Shown piece by piece: positions 51,503-60,259 of a stretch of DNA of 64,000 nt. How positions within the stretch are numbered: position 1 is the first letter of the stretch; the number at the start of each line of letters is the position of its first letter. The DNA comes from Paeniglutamicibacter terrestris (GTDB taxonomy: Bacteria; Actinomycetota; Actinomycetes; Actinomycetales; Micrococcaceae), in contig NZ_JAAWVT010000002.1 of NCBI RefSeq assembly GCF_012271785.1, positions 62,001 through 126,000 of the forward strand, written 5' to 3'. Made by a program: the position numbers and the translations under genes. Under the pieces are notes generated by a model. The model ran no database searches. It worked only from the letters and a program-made list of their open reading frames with translations, and was not told the DNA's origin.

Positions 51503-51901
51503 ATGCTCAAGGGATTCAAAGAATTTATAATGAAAGGCAACGTCGTTGACCTTGCCGTCGCCGTCGTCATTGGTGCCGCTTTTGGCGCCGTGATCACCGC
51601 CTTGGTTGAGAACATTCTCATGCCATTGATCGCAGCCTTGGTGGGTTCGCCGAACTTCGATAACTTCCTGGTTATCACGATCGGTTCCGGAGTCGCCATC
51701 AAGATCGGTGCCTTCCTGACCGTTCTGGTGAACTTTATTCTCGTTGCTGCCGCAATCTACTTCTTCGTCGTCGTACCGATGAAGCACCTCGCCGACATGC
51801 GTGATGCCCGTCTTGGTGTCGAAGAGCCGGAAGCGGAAGTTGACCCGCAGCTTGCACTGCTGGCCGAAATTCGCGACGAATTGCGTAGTCGAACTTCCTA
51901 G
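51503..51901 (+). CDS. mscL: Large-conductance mechanosensitive channel
   Basis: 132 residues. Emergency valve in hypo-osmotic shock. N-terminal MLKGFKEFIMKGNVVDLAVAVVIGAAFGAVI contains the amphipathic S1 helix and the pore-lining TM1 with its Gly/Ala pattern; TM2 is around IKIGAFLTVLVNFILVAAAIYFFVVVPM; the C-terminal cytoplasmic helix is LALLAEIRDELRS. ATG 51503 gives the family N-terminus, although the frame is open to 51458. The 51-base perfect inverted repeat follows 19 bases after the stop. Confidence 0.96.
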   Translation: MLKGFKEFIMKGNVVDLAVAVVIGAAFGAVITALVENILMPLIAALVGSPNFDNFLVITIGSGVAIKIGAFLTVLVNFILVAAAIYFFVVVPMKHLADMRDARLGVEEPEAEVDPQLALLAEIRDELRSRTS

Positions 51902-51920
51902 TCCATCTACAAACCACCAC

Positions 51921-51971
51921 GGCGATGCCCCGGTGCGCTGATCATCATGATCAGCGCACCGGGGCATCGCC
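51921..51971 (+). terminator. 51-base nearly perfect palindrome after mscL
   Basis: A 25-base arm (51921-51945), one central base and its exact reverse complement (51947-51971). It should form a very stable hairpin in RNA. Only TTT-containing, non-uniform sequence follows, so it is not a classical U-tract terminator. It lies between two genes in the same orientation. Confidence 0.75.
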
Positions 51972-52054
51972 ATTTGTGTACCCGATCGGACAGCTCGGTT
52001 GCCGACAGCGTGCCAATGAATCAAGCTCCGCGTTGAAAGTGGGATGATGGATGC

Positions 52055-53257
52055 GTGAGCGCACAAACTTCCCACCAGTCCGAAAATTCATATCCCACCG
52101 CGGATGAGACAACGAAGTCTCACTGGGAACGCCGAGCCGTTATCGACCTGGCCAACGTTCGGGAAAACGTGAAGCGGGTGGGCGAACTTGTTGCTCCCGC
52201 AGCGGTCATGGCGGTGGTCAAGGCCGATGGCTACGGGCACGGAGCCGTTGCCGTGAGTCGGGCCGCAATCCAGGCTGGTGCCTCCTGGCTAGGCTGCGCA
52301 CATGTCACCGAAGCACTGAAAATACGCGAAGCAGGTCTAGAAGCACCTCTGCTCGCATGGCTGCATACCGATGGAACCCCGTTCGAGGAAGCCATCTCCG
52401 CCAACATCGATTTGGCCGTTTCTGGTTGGGAACTTGACCACGTAGCCAATGCCGCACAGGCAGCGGCCCAACCGGCACGAGTTCATCTCAAAATTGATAC
52501 GGGCTTGGGACGCAACGGCAGCACCGCGGCACAGTGGGAAGAATTACTGGGGCGCGCGGCCAGCTACCAAGACGAAGGGCTGATGCGGGTGGTGGGCGTT
52601 TTCTCCCACCTTGCTGTTGCCGATGAACCCGAACGCCCCGAAACTGACGAGCAACTGAAGGCCTTCAACGAAGCCGTTGCCTTGGCCGAAGACGCTGGAT
52701 TCGACCTCGAAGTACGTCACATCGCGAACACTCCCGCGATCCTCTCGCGCCCCGATGCTCACTACGACATGGTCAGGCTCGGACTTGGCCTTTACGGTTT
52801 GAGCCCCTTCGCCGGAGAAGACCCCGCACGCTACGGGCTGCGTCCTGCCATGACGCTGGAAAGCCGCATCGCCAACGTAAAAAAGGTGCCAGCGGGACAG
52901 GGCGTGAGCTACGGCCTTCATTATCACACCAGTGAAGAGACCTACCTGGGCCTGATCCCGATGGGCTACGCCGACGGATTGCCGCGTACGGCGAATAATG
53001 CTCCGGTGTCCATTCTGGGTAAAACGTACCTGGTGCGTGGAACCATTGCCATGGACCAATTTGTGGTTGATCTTGGACCGGACATTGACGTGGCAGCCAT
53101 ACTCGGTGCCACGGCCATCCTCTTTGGTGAGGGTGGACCGTCGGTGACCGAATGGGCGGATGCCGCAGGAAGCGTTAATTACGAGATTGTCACGCGCATT
53201 TCCCCGCGTGTGCCCCGCCGTCTGGTGGAGGGAACCTGGGGTGAATCCGGTGAGTGA
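52055..53257 (+). CDS. alr: Alanine racemase
   Basis: 400 residues. PLP enzyme that makes D-alanine for peptidoglycan. Lys56 in VMAVVKADGYGHGAV binds PLP; the second catalytic residue is the Tyr in GQGVSYGLHYH. An N-terminal extension of about 25 polar residues precedes the barrel. GTG 52055 has no ribosome binding site; GATGAT at 52043-52048 ends six bases before it, so a leaderless mRNA is possible. The 3' end overlaps tsaE, placing the D-Ala and t6A genes in one transcript. Confidence 0.96.
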   Translation: MSAQTSHQSENSYPTADETTKSHWERRAVIDLANVRENVKRVGELVAPAAVMAVVKADGYGHGAVAVSRAAIQAGASWLGCAHVTEALKIREAGLEAPLLAWLHTDGTPFEEAISANIDLAVSGWELDHVANAAQAAAQPARVHLKIDTGLGRNGSTAAQWEELLGRAASYQDEGLMRVVGVFSHLAVADEPERPETDEQLKAFNEAVALAEDAGFDLEVRHIANTPAILSRPDAHYDMVRLGLGLYGLSPFAGEDPARYGLRPAMTLESRIANVKKVPAGQGVSYGLHYHTSEETYLGLIPMGYADGLPRTANNAPVSILGKTYLVRGTIAMDQFVVDLGPDIDVAAILGATAILFGEGGPSVTEWADAAGSVNYEIVTRISPRVPRRLVEGTWGESGE

Positions 53258-53798
53258 GAATGGCACATCGTCGGAGCTTATCGTCAACGGAGTTGAAGAA
53301 ACCCATCACTTTGCTCGATCCCTGGGGGCCATTCTTCGTGCCGGGGACCTACTGGTGCTGACCGGTGAACTGGGCGCGGGGAAAACTACCTTCACCCAAG
53401 GACTGGGGCTGGGCATCGGAGTGCGCGAGGGTATCATTTCCCCGACCTTCGTGATCTCGCGTATCCATCCCACACTTCGGGAGGGACCGGACCTGGTGCA
53501 CGTGGATGCCTATCGGCTTGCCACCGCCGCTGAAATTGATGACCTTGATCTCGAATCCAGTCTCAGCACCTCCGTCACGGTCGTGGAATGGGGCGCGGAC
53601 AAGGTCGAACAACTCAGCGACTCACGTTTGGAGATCGTGCTGCAACGTCCCGGATCGGCAGAGATCGGCGAAGAATTGGTCTTCGACTTCTCCGAGGGTG
53701 ATGAGGACGAACAGCGCACCATCAGCATCAGAGCGGTGGGACCACGCTGGGACAATGATCCGCAGCTTGCCGCATTACTCACACACTTCAGAAGCTAA
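53241..53798 (+). CDS. tsaE: tRNA t6A synthesis ATPase TsaE
   Basis: 185 residues with GTG 53241 as start (GGAGGGAA upstream); GTG 53250 is an alternative. P-loop GELGAGKT at residues 42-49, then SPTFVISR and HVDAYRLATAAEIDDLDLE, the family switch region with its Asp. TsaE hydrolyses ATP to drive the TsaB-TsaD complex that puts the threonylcarbamoyl group on A37 of ANN-decoding tRNAs. It overlaps alr by 17 bases; tsaB follows after 15. Confidence 0.95.
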   Translation: MNPVSENGTSSELIVNGVEETHHFARSLGAILRAGDLLVLTGELGAGKTTFTQGLGLGIGVREGIISPTFVISRIHPTLREGPDLVHVDAYRLATAAEIDDLDLESSLSTSVTVVEWGADKVEQLSDSRLEIVLQRPGSAEIGEELVFDFSEGDEDEQRTISIRAVGPRWDNDPQLAALLTHFRS

Positions 53799-53813
53799 GG
53801 GAAAACTACACAC

Positions 53814-54485
53814 ATGCTGTTACTGGCCATCGATACCTCTGCCAATGCCTCCGCCGCGTTACTGGAAACTACCGGCGCTGGCGTTGCGGTGCTCGGATCC
53901 TTCACTTCGCTTGTGGGTAATGATCATGCCGAGGTCTTGGCCCCGGCCATCGAAGCGCTGCTGCAGGACGCCGGGGCCGTGCGGCCCGACGCCGTCGTGG
54001 TGGGTGTTGGCCCCGGACCCTTCACCGGGCTGCGTGTTGGCCTAGCCAGCGCCAAAACACTGGCCTTCGTCTGGGACGTTGCCCTGCATGGGGTGATGAG
54101 CCTTGATGCCATTGCGCTGGAAGCGGTAGCCACCGAACCAACGGGTGATTTCACCGTCGCCATTGATGCGCGGCGCAAGGAACTCTACTGGGCCAGGTAC
54201 CACCACGATGGACTGTTGGCCGATGGACCGCACGTGAGCCTCGCCGAAGAATTGCCGCCGCTGCCGACCTTTGGAGCCGGTGCGGGCCTGTACTCCGAAC
54301 GCCTAGCCGCCATCGGGGCGACGGTGGTGCCAGGATTCGACCAGGCGCATCCCAGCGCCGTGTCATTGGGCACCAGCGCCGCCCGTTCGCTGGCCGCGGG
54401 CCGTGAGCTGCTGAGCACCGAACCGCTGTACCTGCGCGAGTCCGATGCCAAGGTCCCGGCCGTGATGAAGGGCAAGCTGCTGTGA
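53814..54485 (+). CDS. tsaB: tRNA t6A synthesis protein TsaB
   Basis: 223 residues. ASKHA-fold scaffold of the t6A complex: LLLAIDTSANASAALLE, VVVGVGPGPFTGLRVGLASAKTLA and VAIDARRKELYWA are diagnostic. It dimerises with TsaD. ATG 53814. Its end overlaps rimI by four bases (GTGA), so the two are translationally coupled. Confidence 0.95.
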   Translation: MLLLAIDTSANASAALLETTGAGVAVLGSFTSLVGNDHAEVLAPAIEALLQDAGAVRPDAVVVGVGPGPFTGLRVGLASAKTLAFVWDVALHGVMSLDAIALEAVATEPTGDFTVAIDARRKELYWARYHHDGLLADGPHVSLAEELPPLPTFGAGAGLYSERLAAIGATVVPGFDQAHPSAVSLGTSAARSLAAGRELLSTEPLYLRESDAKVPAVMKGKLL

Positions 54486-54967
54486 ACGTCTCAAGCGATT
54501 CCTTGGCCGTGCCAGGACTGGAGACTCGGGCCATGGTGCCCGCCGATGTGCCAGAGGTCTGGGAGCTGGAAAAAGAACTGTTCCCCGGTGATGCCTGGCC
54601 GCTTCAGATGTTTTACGACGAACTGGCGGAGCACGACACCCGGACCTATTGGGTGGTCAGCGACGGAACGCGAATCATCGCCTATGCCGGGATGATGTGT
54701 GTGCTGCCGCTGGCCGATATCCAGACCATCGCCGTGCGCCCCGAGGCTGAAGGGCAGGGCATCGGCAGCCACCTGCTGCGCCTTATGATCACCGGAGCCA
54801 CCAGCGCCAACGCCACCGATCTTTTGCTGGAGGTCCGCGAGGATAATCCCCGGGCCCAGGGGCTGTACGCACGTCACGGGTTTGAGGCCATCCATCGTCG
54901 CAAGGGGTACTACCGCGAGGGCGTGGATGCCATCATCATGCGCAAGGTGCTTATCACCGCGACGTGA
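54482..54967 (+). CDS. rimI: Ribosomal-protein-alanine N-acetyltransferase
   Basis: 161 residues, GNAT fold. IQTIAVRPEAEGQGIGSHLLRLM holds the acetyl-CoA pyrophosphate-binding loop (Q/RxxGxG/A), LLEVREDNPRAQGLYARHGFE is the standard motif B, and KGYYREGVDAIIM closes the domain. RimI acetylates S18 in E. coli; in actinobacteria it may act on more proteins. GTG 54482 overlaps tsaB. 63 bases separate it from tsaD. Confidence 0.92.
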   Translation: MNVSSDSLAVPGLETRAMVPADVPEVWELEKELFPGDAWPLQMFYDELAEHDTRTYWVVSDGTRIIAYAGMMCVLPLADIQTIAVRPEAEGQGIGSHLLRLMITGATSANATDLLLEVREDNPRAQGLYARHGFEAIHRRKGYYREGVDAIIMRKVLITAT

Positions 54968-55030
54968 TCGCTGCCACCACCGCGGTGCCCGCTTCGTGAA
55001 AATCGGGGTGGCGGACCTAAAATTGGTGAC

Positions 55031-56104
55031 ATGTCCCTTTCTGCACCACTCGTTCTTGGCATTGAATCCTCCTGCGACGAAACGGGAGTGGGTATTGTGC
55101 GAGGCACCGACCTACTCGTAAACGCCGTGGCCTCCTCGATGGAGGAGCACGTCCGCTTCGGCGGTGTCATCCCCGAGATTGCTTCCCGCGCCCATCTGGA
55201 TGCTTTTGTCCCAACCCTTGAGGCGGCGCTTGAAGAGGCCGGGGTCAAGCTTGCGGACATCGATGCGATTGCCGTAACCAGCGGACCGGGGCTCTCCGGC
55301 GCTCTGATGGTGGGCGTCGCGGCAGCCAAGTCCTTGGCGCTGGCCACGGGCAAGCCGCTGTACGCGATCAACCACCTGGTGGCCCATGTGGGGGTGGGGG
55401 TCCTAGACGGTGGACAGCTGCCCGAAAAGCTCGGCGCACTTTTGGTCTCCGGCGGACACACCGAAATTCTGCAGGTCAATTCGCTCACCGACGATGTGCG
55501 TCTGCTCGGGGCAACGATTGATGACGCCGCGGGTGAAGCCTATGACAAGGTGGCCCGCCTCTTGGGATTGGGATACCCGGGCGGACCGGTCATCGATGCG
55601 TTGGCCAAGGAGGGTGACCCCAAGGCCATCCGTTTCCCGCGCGGTCTGACCCTACCCAAGTTTGTGGGTTCTGCTGAGGAACCGGGCAAGCACCGTCACG
55701 ACTTCTCCTTCTCCGGATTGAAAACCGCCGTGGCGCGCTGTGTTGAGCAGTACCAGAAGCGTGGCGAAGAGGTCCCCGTCGCGGACATTGCCGCCTCCTT
55801 CCAAGAAGCAGTTGTCGACGTGATTACCTCCAAGGCGGTGCGCGCCTGCAAGGAACACGGGATAGAAAACCTGTTGCTGGGCGGCGGTGTTGCCGCCAAC
55901 TCTCGGCTGCGCGCGCTACTCGCTGCCCGCTGCGCCTCGGCCGGCATCACGCTGCGGGTTCCGCCGCGAGAGCTCTGCACGGATAACGGGGCCATGGTTG
56001 CAGCGCTGGGTGCCCAATTGGTGGCAGCCGGCATCACGCCCACGGGGCTGGGCTTCTCCACCGATTCGGGACAACCGGTGAGCTTGATTTCCCTGGCTGC
56101 CTGA
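55031..56104 (+). CDS. tsaD: tRNA threonylcarbamoyltransferase TsaD
   Basis: 357 residues. Catalytic subunit of t6A synthesis. His115 and His119 in NHLVAHV bind the iron/zinc; [27 protein letters not shown] and [11 protein letters not shown] mark the ASKHA nucleotide fold; [11 protein letters not shown] lies near the end. ATG 55031 is preceded by TAAAAT (55018-55023) with seven bases between and no Shine-Dalgarno, so it probably has its own leaderless promoter despite lying at the end of the tsaE-tsaB-rimI group. Ends at a 24-bp hairpin. Confidence 0.97.
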   Translation: MSLSAPLVLGIESSCDETGVGIVRGTDLLVNAVASSMEEHVRFGGVIPEIASRAHLDAFVPTLEAALEEAGVKLADIDAIAVTSGPGLSGALMVGVAAAKSLALATGKPLYAINHLVAHVGVGVLDGGQLPEKLGALLVSGGHTEILQVNSLTDDVRLLGATIDDAAGEAYDKVARLLGLGYPGGPVIDALAKEGDPKAIRFPRGLTLPKFVGSAEEPGKHRHDFSFSGLKTAVARCVEQYQKRGEEVPVADIAASFQEAVVDVITSKAVRACKEHGIENLLLGGGVAANSRLRALLAARCASAGITLRVPPRELCTDNGAMVAALGAQLVAAGITPTGLGFSTDSGQPVSLISLAA

Positions 56105-56129
56105 GCGGGTTTGGTCAGCTACGACGATT

Positions 56130-56180
56130 GGGCATGATCAAGGGCGGCAGTTCGATGAACTGCCGCCCTTGATCATGCCC
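56130..56180. terminator. Bidirectional 24-bp hairpin after tsaD
   Basis: Perfect 24-bp stem, 56130-56153 with 56157-56180, GAT loop, between convergent tsaD and the YbdK-type ligase gene. There is no U-tract. Same design as the hairpin at 45630-45680. Confidence 0.8.
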
Positions 56181-56198
56181 GTTACTGTGCGTTCTGGG

Positions 56199-57341
56199 CT
56201 AGGCCAGATGCATGCGTCGGACGTTGTCCTTGACGACCTCGCGGAGGTTGCCGCCGTGAGCAGCCGCAACCTTGTGCTGCCATTGGTAACCGGCGCCGCC
56301 CTTGATGATGCGCTCCACATCGGCGAGTTCGGCGCTGCAGCCTAGTTCCGCCGCGACCGGGGCCAACCGCTTCAATTCCTGGCGCAGGTGCTCGGTGACC
56401 AACATTTCGTCGCCGGCGGCGTTGAGGATGATGATGGCTTCCATGCCGTAGCGGGCGGCCCGCCACTTGTTTTCCACGCGGTACCACGGTGGCATGACCG
56501 GTATGGTTCCGCCGTTGTCGATGGTGGTGGACATGTCGTGTACCAGGCACTGGGTCAGTGCGGCGATGGCACCGATATCCTGCAATGAGGACAGCCCATC
56601 GGAGATGCGCATCTCCACGGTCCCGAAGCGCGGGACCGGGCGCACATCCCAGCGGATCTCTGAAATGTCGTCGATGACTCCGGTGTGCAGCATATCCGCG
56701 ACATAGGCCTCATACTGTTCCCACTCGGGGAAGTGGTACGGGATGCCGGCGGTGGGTAGCTGCTGGAACATCAGAGCGCGGTGCGAGGCGTACCCAGTGT
56801 CTTCCCCACCCCAGAAAGGGCTGGAGGCACTGAGCGCTTGGAAATGCGCCTGATAGTTGATCAGCCCATCGACCACCGGTAAGGCCTTGGCTCGTGAGTC
56901 GAGGCCCACATGAACGTGTACCCCGTAGATGACCATTTGTTGACCCCACCATTGGGTGCGGTCAATCATCTTGGCGTAGCGGTCCTTGTCGGTGACGGGC
57001 TGCAGCTTCGGTGGGGCGAAGGGGTGGGAGCCTGCGCAGTAAAGGTCGATATCCATGGGGTCGGTGACCTCGCGGATGGCAGCCAAGTTGTCGTGCAATT
57101 CGGTCTTGGCTTCAGCCACCGTCTCACAGACGCCGGTGACAATTTCCACGGTGTTAAGCAGGAGTTCCTGCTTAACATGCGGATGTTCCTCGTCAGCACC
57201 GAGGGAACCATGAAGGCGGTGCAATTCGGCTAACACTTCCTCGGCGACCGAACGCAGATCGGAGGTATTGCGGTCCACCAAAGCCACTTCCCACTCCACA
57301 CCAAGTGTGGACTGGCGTGATGACGCGAAATCTATCTGCAC
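56199..57341 (-). CDS. Carboxylate-amine ligase, GCS2 (YbdK) family
   Basis: 380 residues. Glutamate-cysteine ligase 2 family: LGVEWEVALVD is the ATP-grasp-like start, then QWWGQQMVIYGVHVHVGLDSR with the conserved His pair, and VEMRISDGLSSLQDIGAIAALTQCL. YbdK of E. coli has weak gamma-glutamylcysteine ligase activity. Actinobacteria mainly use mycothiol, so the substrate is uncertain; other amino acids are possible. GTG 57341 has GGAGG five bases upstream and a hairpin (57355-57386) ahead of it. Confidence 0.88.
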   Translation of the reverse strand: MQIDFASSRQSTLGVEWEVALVDRNTSDLRSVAEEVLAELHRLHGSLGADEEHPHVKQELLLNTVEIVTGVCETVAEAKTELHDNLAAIREVTDPMDIDLYCAGSHPFAPPKLQPVTDKDRYAKMIDRTQWWGQQMVIYGVHVHVGLDSRAKALPVVDGLINYQAHFQALSASSPFWGGEDTGYASHRALMFQQLPTAGIPYHFPEWEQYEAYVADMLHTGVIDDISEIRWDVRPVPRFGTVEMRISDGLSSLQDIGAIAALTQCLVHDMSTTIDNGGTIPVMPPWYRVENKWRAARYGMEAIIILNAAGDEMLVTEHLRQELKRLAPVAAELGCSAELADVERIIKGGAGYQWQHKVAAAHGGNLREVVKDNVRRMHLA

Positions 57342-57354
57342 CGAACCTCCATGT

Positions 57355-57386
57355 CGATAACGGCGAAAACCGCCGCATTGTTATCG
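57355..57386 (-). other. Hairpin in leader of the YbdK-type gene
   Basis: CGATAAC (57355-57361) pairs with GTTATCG (57380-57386), with GGCG/CGCC (57362-57365, 57371-57374) inside and a five-base bulge. It lies immediately upstream of the ribosome binding site on the minus strand. Confidence 0.4.
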
Positions 57387-57478
57387 TAAGTCTATCGAGC
57401 GAAAGCGAGCACTGTGCGCCGCTGGTGCGCCATGGCACGGTTTTGTCGATTCATGACCGAGTAATTGTGCTCACGTTG

Positions 57479-58732
57479 CTAGGAGACTGGCTCGACCTCG
57501 ATGGCCAGACGCGTATCTCCCACGCGGGTCAGGATCAAGGTTGCCTTGTTTTTCGCATCTTTCCCGGTGCCGGCCAGCAGAATCTTGCGCAATTCCTCCG
57601 GGGTCACATCCATGCCGCGCTTCTTGATATCCAGCACACCAATTTTTTCACTCTTCACCCAAGCCCTAAGGTTTTTCACGTGGTACGGGCGGATGGCCAG
57701 GACTCGGTAGCTCTTAGCCATCGGGGTGGAGATCGATTCGGCGGTGCTGAAGTAGGCGATGTGCCCATCAATGAGGTGCCCACCGGTTTGCTTCAGCAAC
57801 TCATCGATCAAACCGGCGCGAATCACCGCGCCATCGGGTTCGTGAATGAAGGCATCAATCTCTCCGACGGGAACGTCGCCGCGCAGGGCGGCATCCGGAT
57901 CAAAATCCGTGCTGCTTGTCAGTTCGGTGGCTCCGTTCTCGCCGATGACTAGGGCCGCTCGGCGGACACCGGGGCGGGCCAACGGACCGAACCAGAGGGC
58001 TGCCTCGGTGACGTCGCCATTGATCGACACCCACTGAACCTCACAGGTCTTTGGCACTGCGGCATGCGGAAGACCCGGTCCCATTTTCACACCGACTGCG
58101 AGCCCCCGATCGGCCAGCGATTCGACGAAGGACAGGGGAGGGCTGAAGGCTTCGGGATCAAAAATTCGTGAGGTGCCCGAGGTGTCCGTGGTGCGCCGGG
58201 CTGGATCTAGCCATACCCCGGTGAATCCGGTGAGATCGAAGTCCATGGCGTCGGCGTTCACCACCGTGGCGCTGGGCCACGGCATGAGGTTCAGTGTGGC
58301 GGCAGCCGCGGTCGTCTCATCAAGTTCCACGGCTGTAACGTCAATCTCCGCACTGGCTAGTGCGAGTGAGTCGGCACCAATGCCGCACCCCAAATCGGCA
58401 ACCTTCGTGATACCTGCACGGGTATAACGCTGAGCGTGTAGCCCGGCGAGCTTAAGCCGGGTGGCTTGTTCTAGGCCGGCAGGGGTAAACACCATGCGGT
58501 CGGCAAACGGGCCAAACTTCACCCGGGCCTTGGAGCGCAATTGCGCCTGCTGCACCACGGCGGTGACCAGCTCCACCGGGTGCCCGGCCTTGCGCAACGT
58601 CAAGTTGAGGTTCAGCGCTGCCTCTTTGGTTCCGGCGGATGAGGGGTCGATCGAGTTTAAGAGTTCCCATCCCGGGGGCGTTAGCAGGATTGCCAGCTGT
58701 GATGCTGCGGCCTCGGAGTTTTGATTTGCCAT
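57479..58732 (-). CDS. Class I SAM-dependent methyltransferase with THUMP-like C-terminus
   Basis: 417 residues from ATG 58732. The SAM-binding motif is VADLGCGIGADSLALA, followed by VDVTAVELDE and VWLDPARRT. The C-terminal third (SYRVLAIRPYHVKNLRAWVK, then GVLDIKKRGMDVTPEELRK) matches the THUMP-like domain of this actinobacterial family, suggesting an RNA substrate, but this is not proven. A TAGGCT box (plus-strand 58740-58745) ends seven bases before the ATG and no ribosome binding site is seen, so the mRNA is predicted to be leaderless. The frame stays open to 58825. Confidence 0.85.
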   Translation of the reverse strand: MANQNSEAAASQLAILLTPPGWELLNSIDPSSAGTKEAALNLNLTLRKAGHPVELVTAVVQQAQLRSKARVKFGPFADRMVFTPAGLEQATRLKLAGLHAQRYTRAGITKVADLGCGIGADSLALASAEIDVTAVELDETTAAAATLNLMPWPSATVVNADAMDFDLTGFTGVWLDPARRTTDTSGTSRIFDPEAFSPPLSFVESLADRGLAVGVKMGPGLPHAAVPKTCEVQWVSINGDVTEAALWFGPLARPGVRRAALVIGENGATELTSSTDFDPDAALRGDVPVGEIDAFIHEPDGAVIRAGLIDELLKQTGGHLIDGHIAYFSTAESISTPMAKSYRVLAIRPYHVKNLRAWVKSEKIGVLDIKKRGMDVTPEELRKILLAGTGKDAKNKATLILTRVGDTRLAIEVEPVS

Positions 58733-58832
58733 GGGATCCAGCCTAGTACGGATGACTCTCTCGCCGTGGCGCGGTTCAGGGGGCGCTGGGTGCTCTCCAC
58801 AGACTGCAGCGCCCCCTGCCGTCACTTATCCG

Positions 58833-59696
58833 CTAAGGCAGCAGTCGGTTCAGGTAACTGCGAACCGCCGGATAGTAACCCTGAAGGTAACCGGTGGTCG
58901 TGGGGTGCAGATTAAACGGATCATTCAGATTGCCCGCGTTGAAGTAGATCCACGGATCGGTAGATCCCAGACCGTGATTGTTGAATCGCCCCTGGACGGA
59001 AATGAAGCTGGCGCTTGTTCCCCGAGTTGCGTTTCTAATCGCCTTGTTCAGCGAATCACCGAGCGCGTTCAAGTCCCGGGCTCGAGCGGCGGTCAGCAGA
59101 GGCTGATCCCCTGCGGAGGCGGTAAACAGTCTGGGGTAATCCAACACCAGAATCTGCCCACTGGTTGATGCATCCAGCAGGGCCAACGTTTGGTGGGCCG
59201 AGGCACCGACGGTAGGAATCAGCTGCGCGCCAGCAGCAAGAGCCTGATCGCAGGCCATATCCAGGCCCGCCGTACTGCAGACACTCAGCAGCCCACGAAT
59301 ATCCAGATCGTTGGCACCCAGGCTCAGCGTGACCAAATCTGCCGCGCCCAACTGACCCCCAATGGCTCCGATGACTCCGGCTATCTCCCCGGTCCGCAAA
59401 CCCGCACAAGCGGCATTGGCCAGCAGATTAACGTTTTCTGTGCTGGCAATCTGCGTGACATGTGAGGGGCCGCTGCCCTGCAGGCAGCCGAAGAACGGAC
59501 CGGCTACCAGTGAACCGGAACCGAATCCCGCGGAATAGGAATCACCCAGATTCACGTAGTTCACCACCTGCGATGAATCTGCTGCGGTGGGTGGGGCCGC
59601 TGCGCTCGCCGGTGTCATGCCGGTGAGTGTAAGAACGATGGCGGCGGCGCTGGCCGCCAGTAGGGCTAAACGTCGAGACGGCGCGGAACGAGTCAT
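58833..59696 (-). CDS. Secreted SGNH/GDSL hydrolase
   Basis: 287 residues. Signal peptide: RRLALLAASAAAIVLTLTGMTPASA, with cleavage probably after ASA (about residue 32). Mature protein has the four SGNH blocks: NLGDSYSAGFG (Ser), NAACAGLRTGE (Gly), LSLGANDLD (Asn) and NLHPTTTGY (His); the usual Asp two or three residues before His is replaced, the nearest being five residues away. Secreted lipase or esterase of the Streptomyces type. ATG 59696. Three Cys pairs fit the disulphide pattern of that group. Confidence 0.9.
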   Translation of the reverse strand: MTRSAPSRRLALLAASAAAIVLTLTGMTPASAAAPPTAADSSQVVNYVNLGDSYSAGFGSGSLVAGPFFGCLQGSGPSHVTQIASTENVNLLANAACAGLRTGEIAGVIGAIGGQLGAADLVTLSLGANDLDIRGLLSVCSTAGLDMACDQALAAGAQLIPTVGASAHQTLALLDASTSGQILVLDYPRLFTASAGDQPLLTAARARDLNALGDSLNKAIRNATRGTSASFISVQGRFNNHGLGSTDPWIYFNAGNLNDPFNLHPTTTGYLQGYYPAVRSYLNRLLP

Positions 59697-60090
59697 GAGA
59701 AAGATCCCCTGCTTTCACGGTGGCGGGACGAAATGTGTGTTCCGCCTATTGCCCGATTGGTCGGGTGGCCGGGAAGGGCACCTCAACCTTGTCGGTCGGT
59801 GCCAGTGATTTGAACCCCAAGGTGGAAACCACATCCGGGGGACCTCTGGCGAGGGCATCCGGTGCGCCACGCGGTGAGAGCAGATGATGCCGTTCCGCAC
59901 GTACAGCCCATCCTAGGACCAGGGACGCTCACACAATAGGGGTGGACCGCATGAAGTCGAAGCGATCTGGCCCAGTGCCGGTGGCACCTTCGCGTGCGGA
60001 TCCAAGCATGAGGTTGGAGATTCGGCTGGCGTTTCACGGGGTTTGATGCTCGGGAGGTGCTGTGCGCCGAGCGCGTAAAAGATGACGTAA

Positions 60091-60117
60091 TTAGCACTCG
60101 CCTTGACCGAGTGCTAA
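60091..60117. promoter_or_regulatory. CIRCE operator (HrcA binding site)
   Basis: TTAGCACTC (60091-60099), nine-base spacer, GAGTGCTAA (60109-60117): a perfect match to the CIRCE consensus. HrcA represses groESL through this site and is released on heat shock. Confidence 0.96.
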
Positions 60118-60131
60118 TGGTTGCCTAGAGT
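60103..60131 (+). promoter_or_regulatory. Promoter of groES-groEL
   Basis: TTGACC (60103-60108), 17 bases, TAGAGT (60126-60131). The -35 lies in the CIRCE spacer and the right CIRCE arm fills half of the promoter spacer, so bound HrcA would block RNA polymerase. Leader of about 120 bases to groES. Confidence 0.88.
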
Positions 60132-60259
60132 CAGTGGTGGCGTTTGTTGTCCCAACAAACGCTGAAAGCCTGAGGTAATTCACCAGCTGGCACCGCGACG
60201 ACGGTTGGTACCACCCGAACGGCCCGTAAACCATTGGTAACTCACGCAAAGGAGAGACG

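Larger units (their letters stand above)
59697..60259. other. groES upstream region
   Basis: 563 bases. The right 170 bases hold the CIRCE operator and promoter. The left part is GC-rich without a convincing gene; a 34-residue frame (59942-60046) is open but has no supporting signal. The divergent SGNH gene must have its promoter here; I could not place it. Confidence 0.45.

Noticed and set aside
59942..60046. 34-residue frame upstream of groES
   Set aside because: No promoter or ribosome binding site at a useful distance, and the composition is not distinctive.
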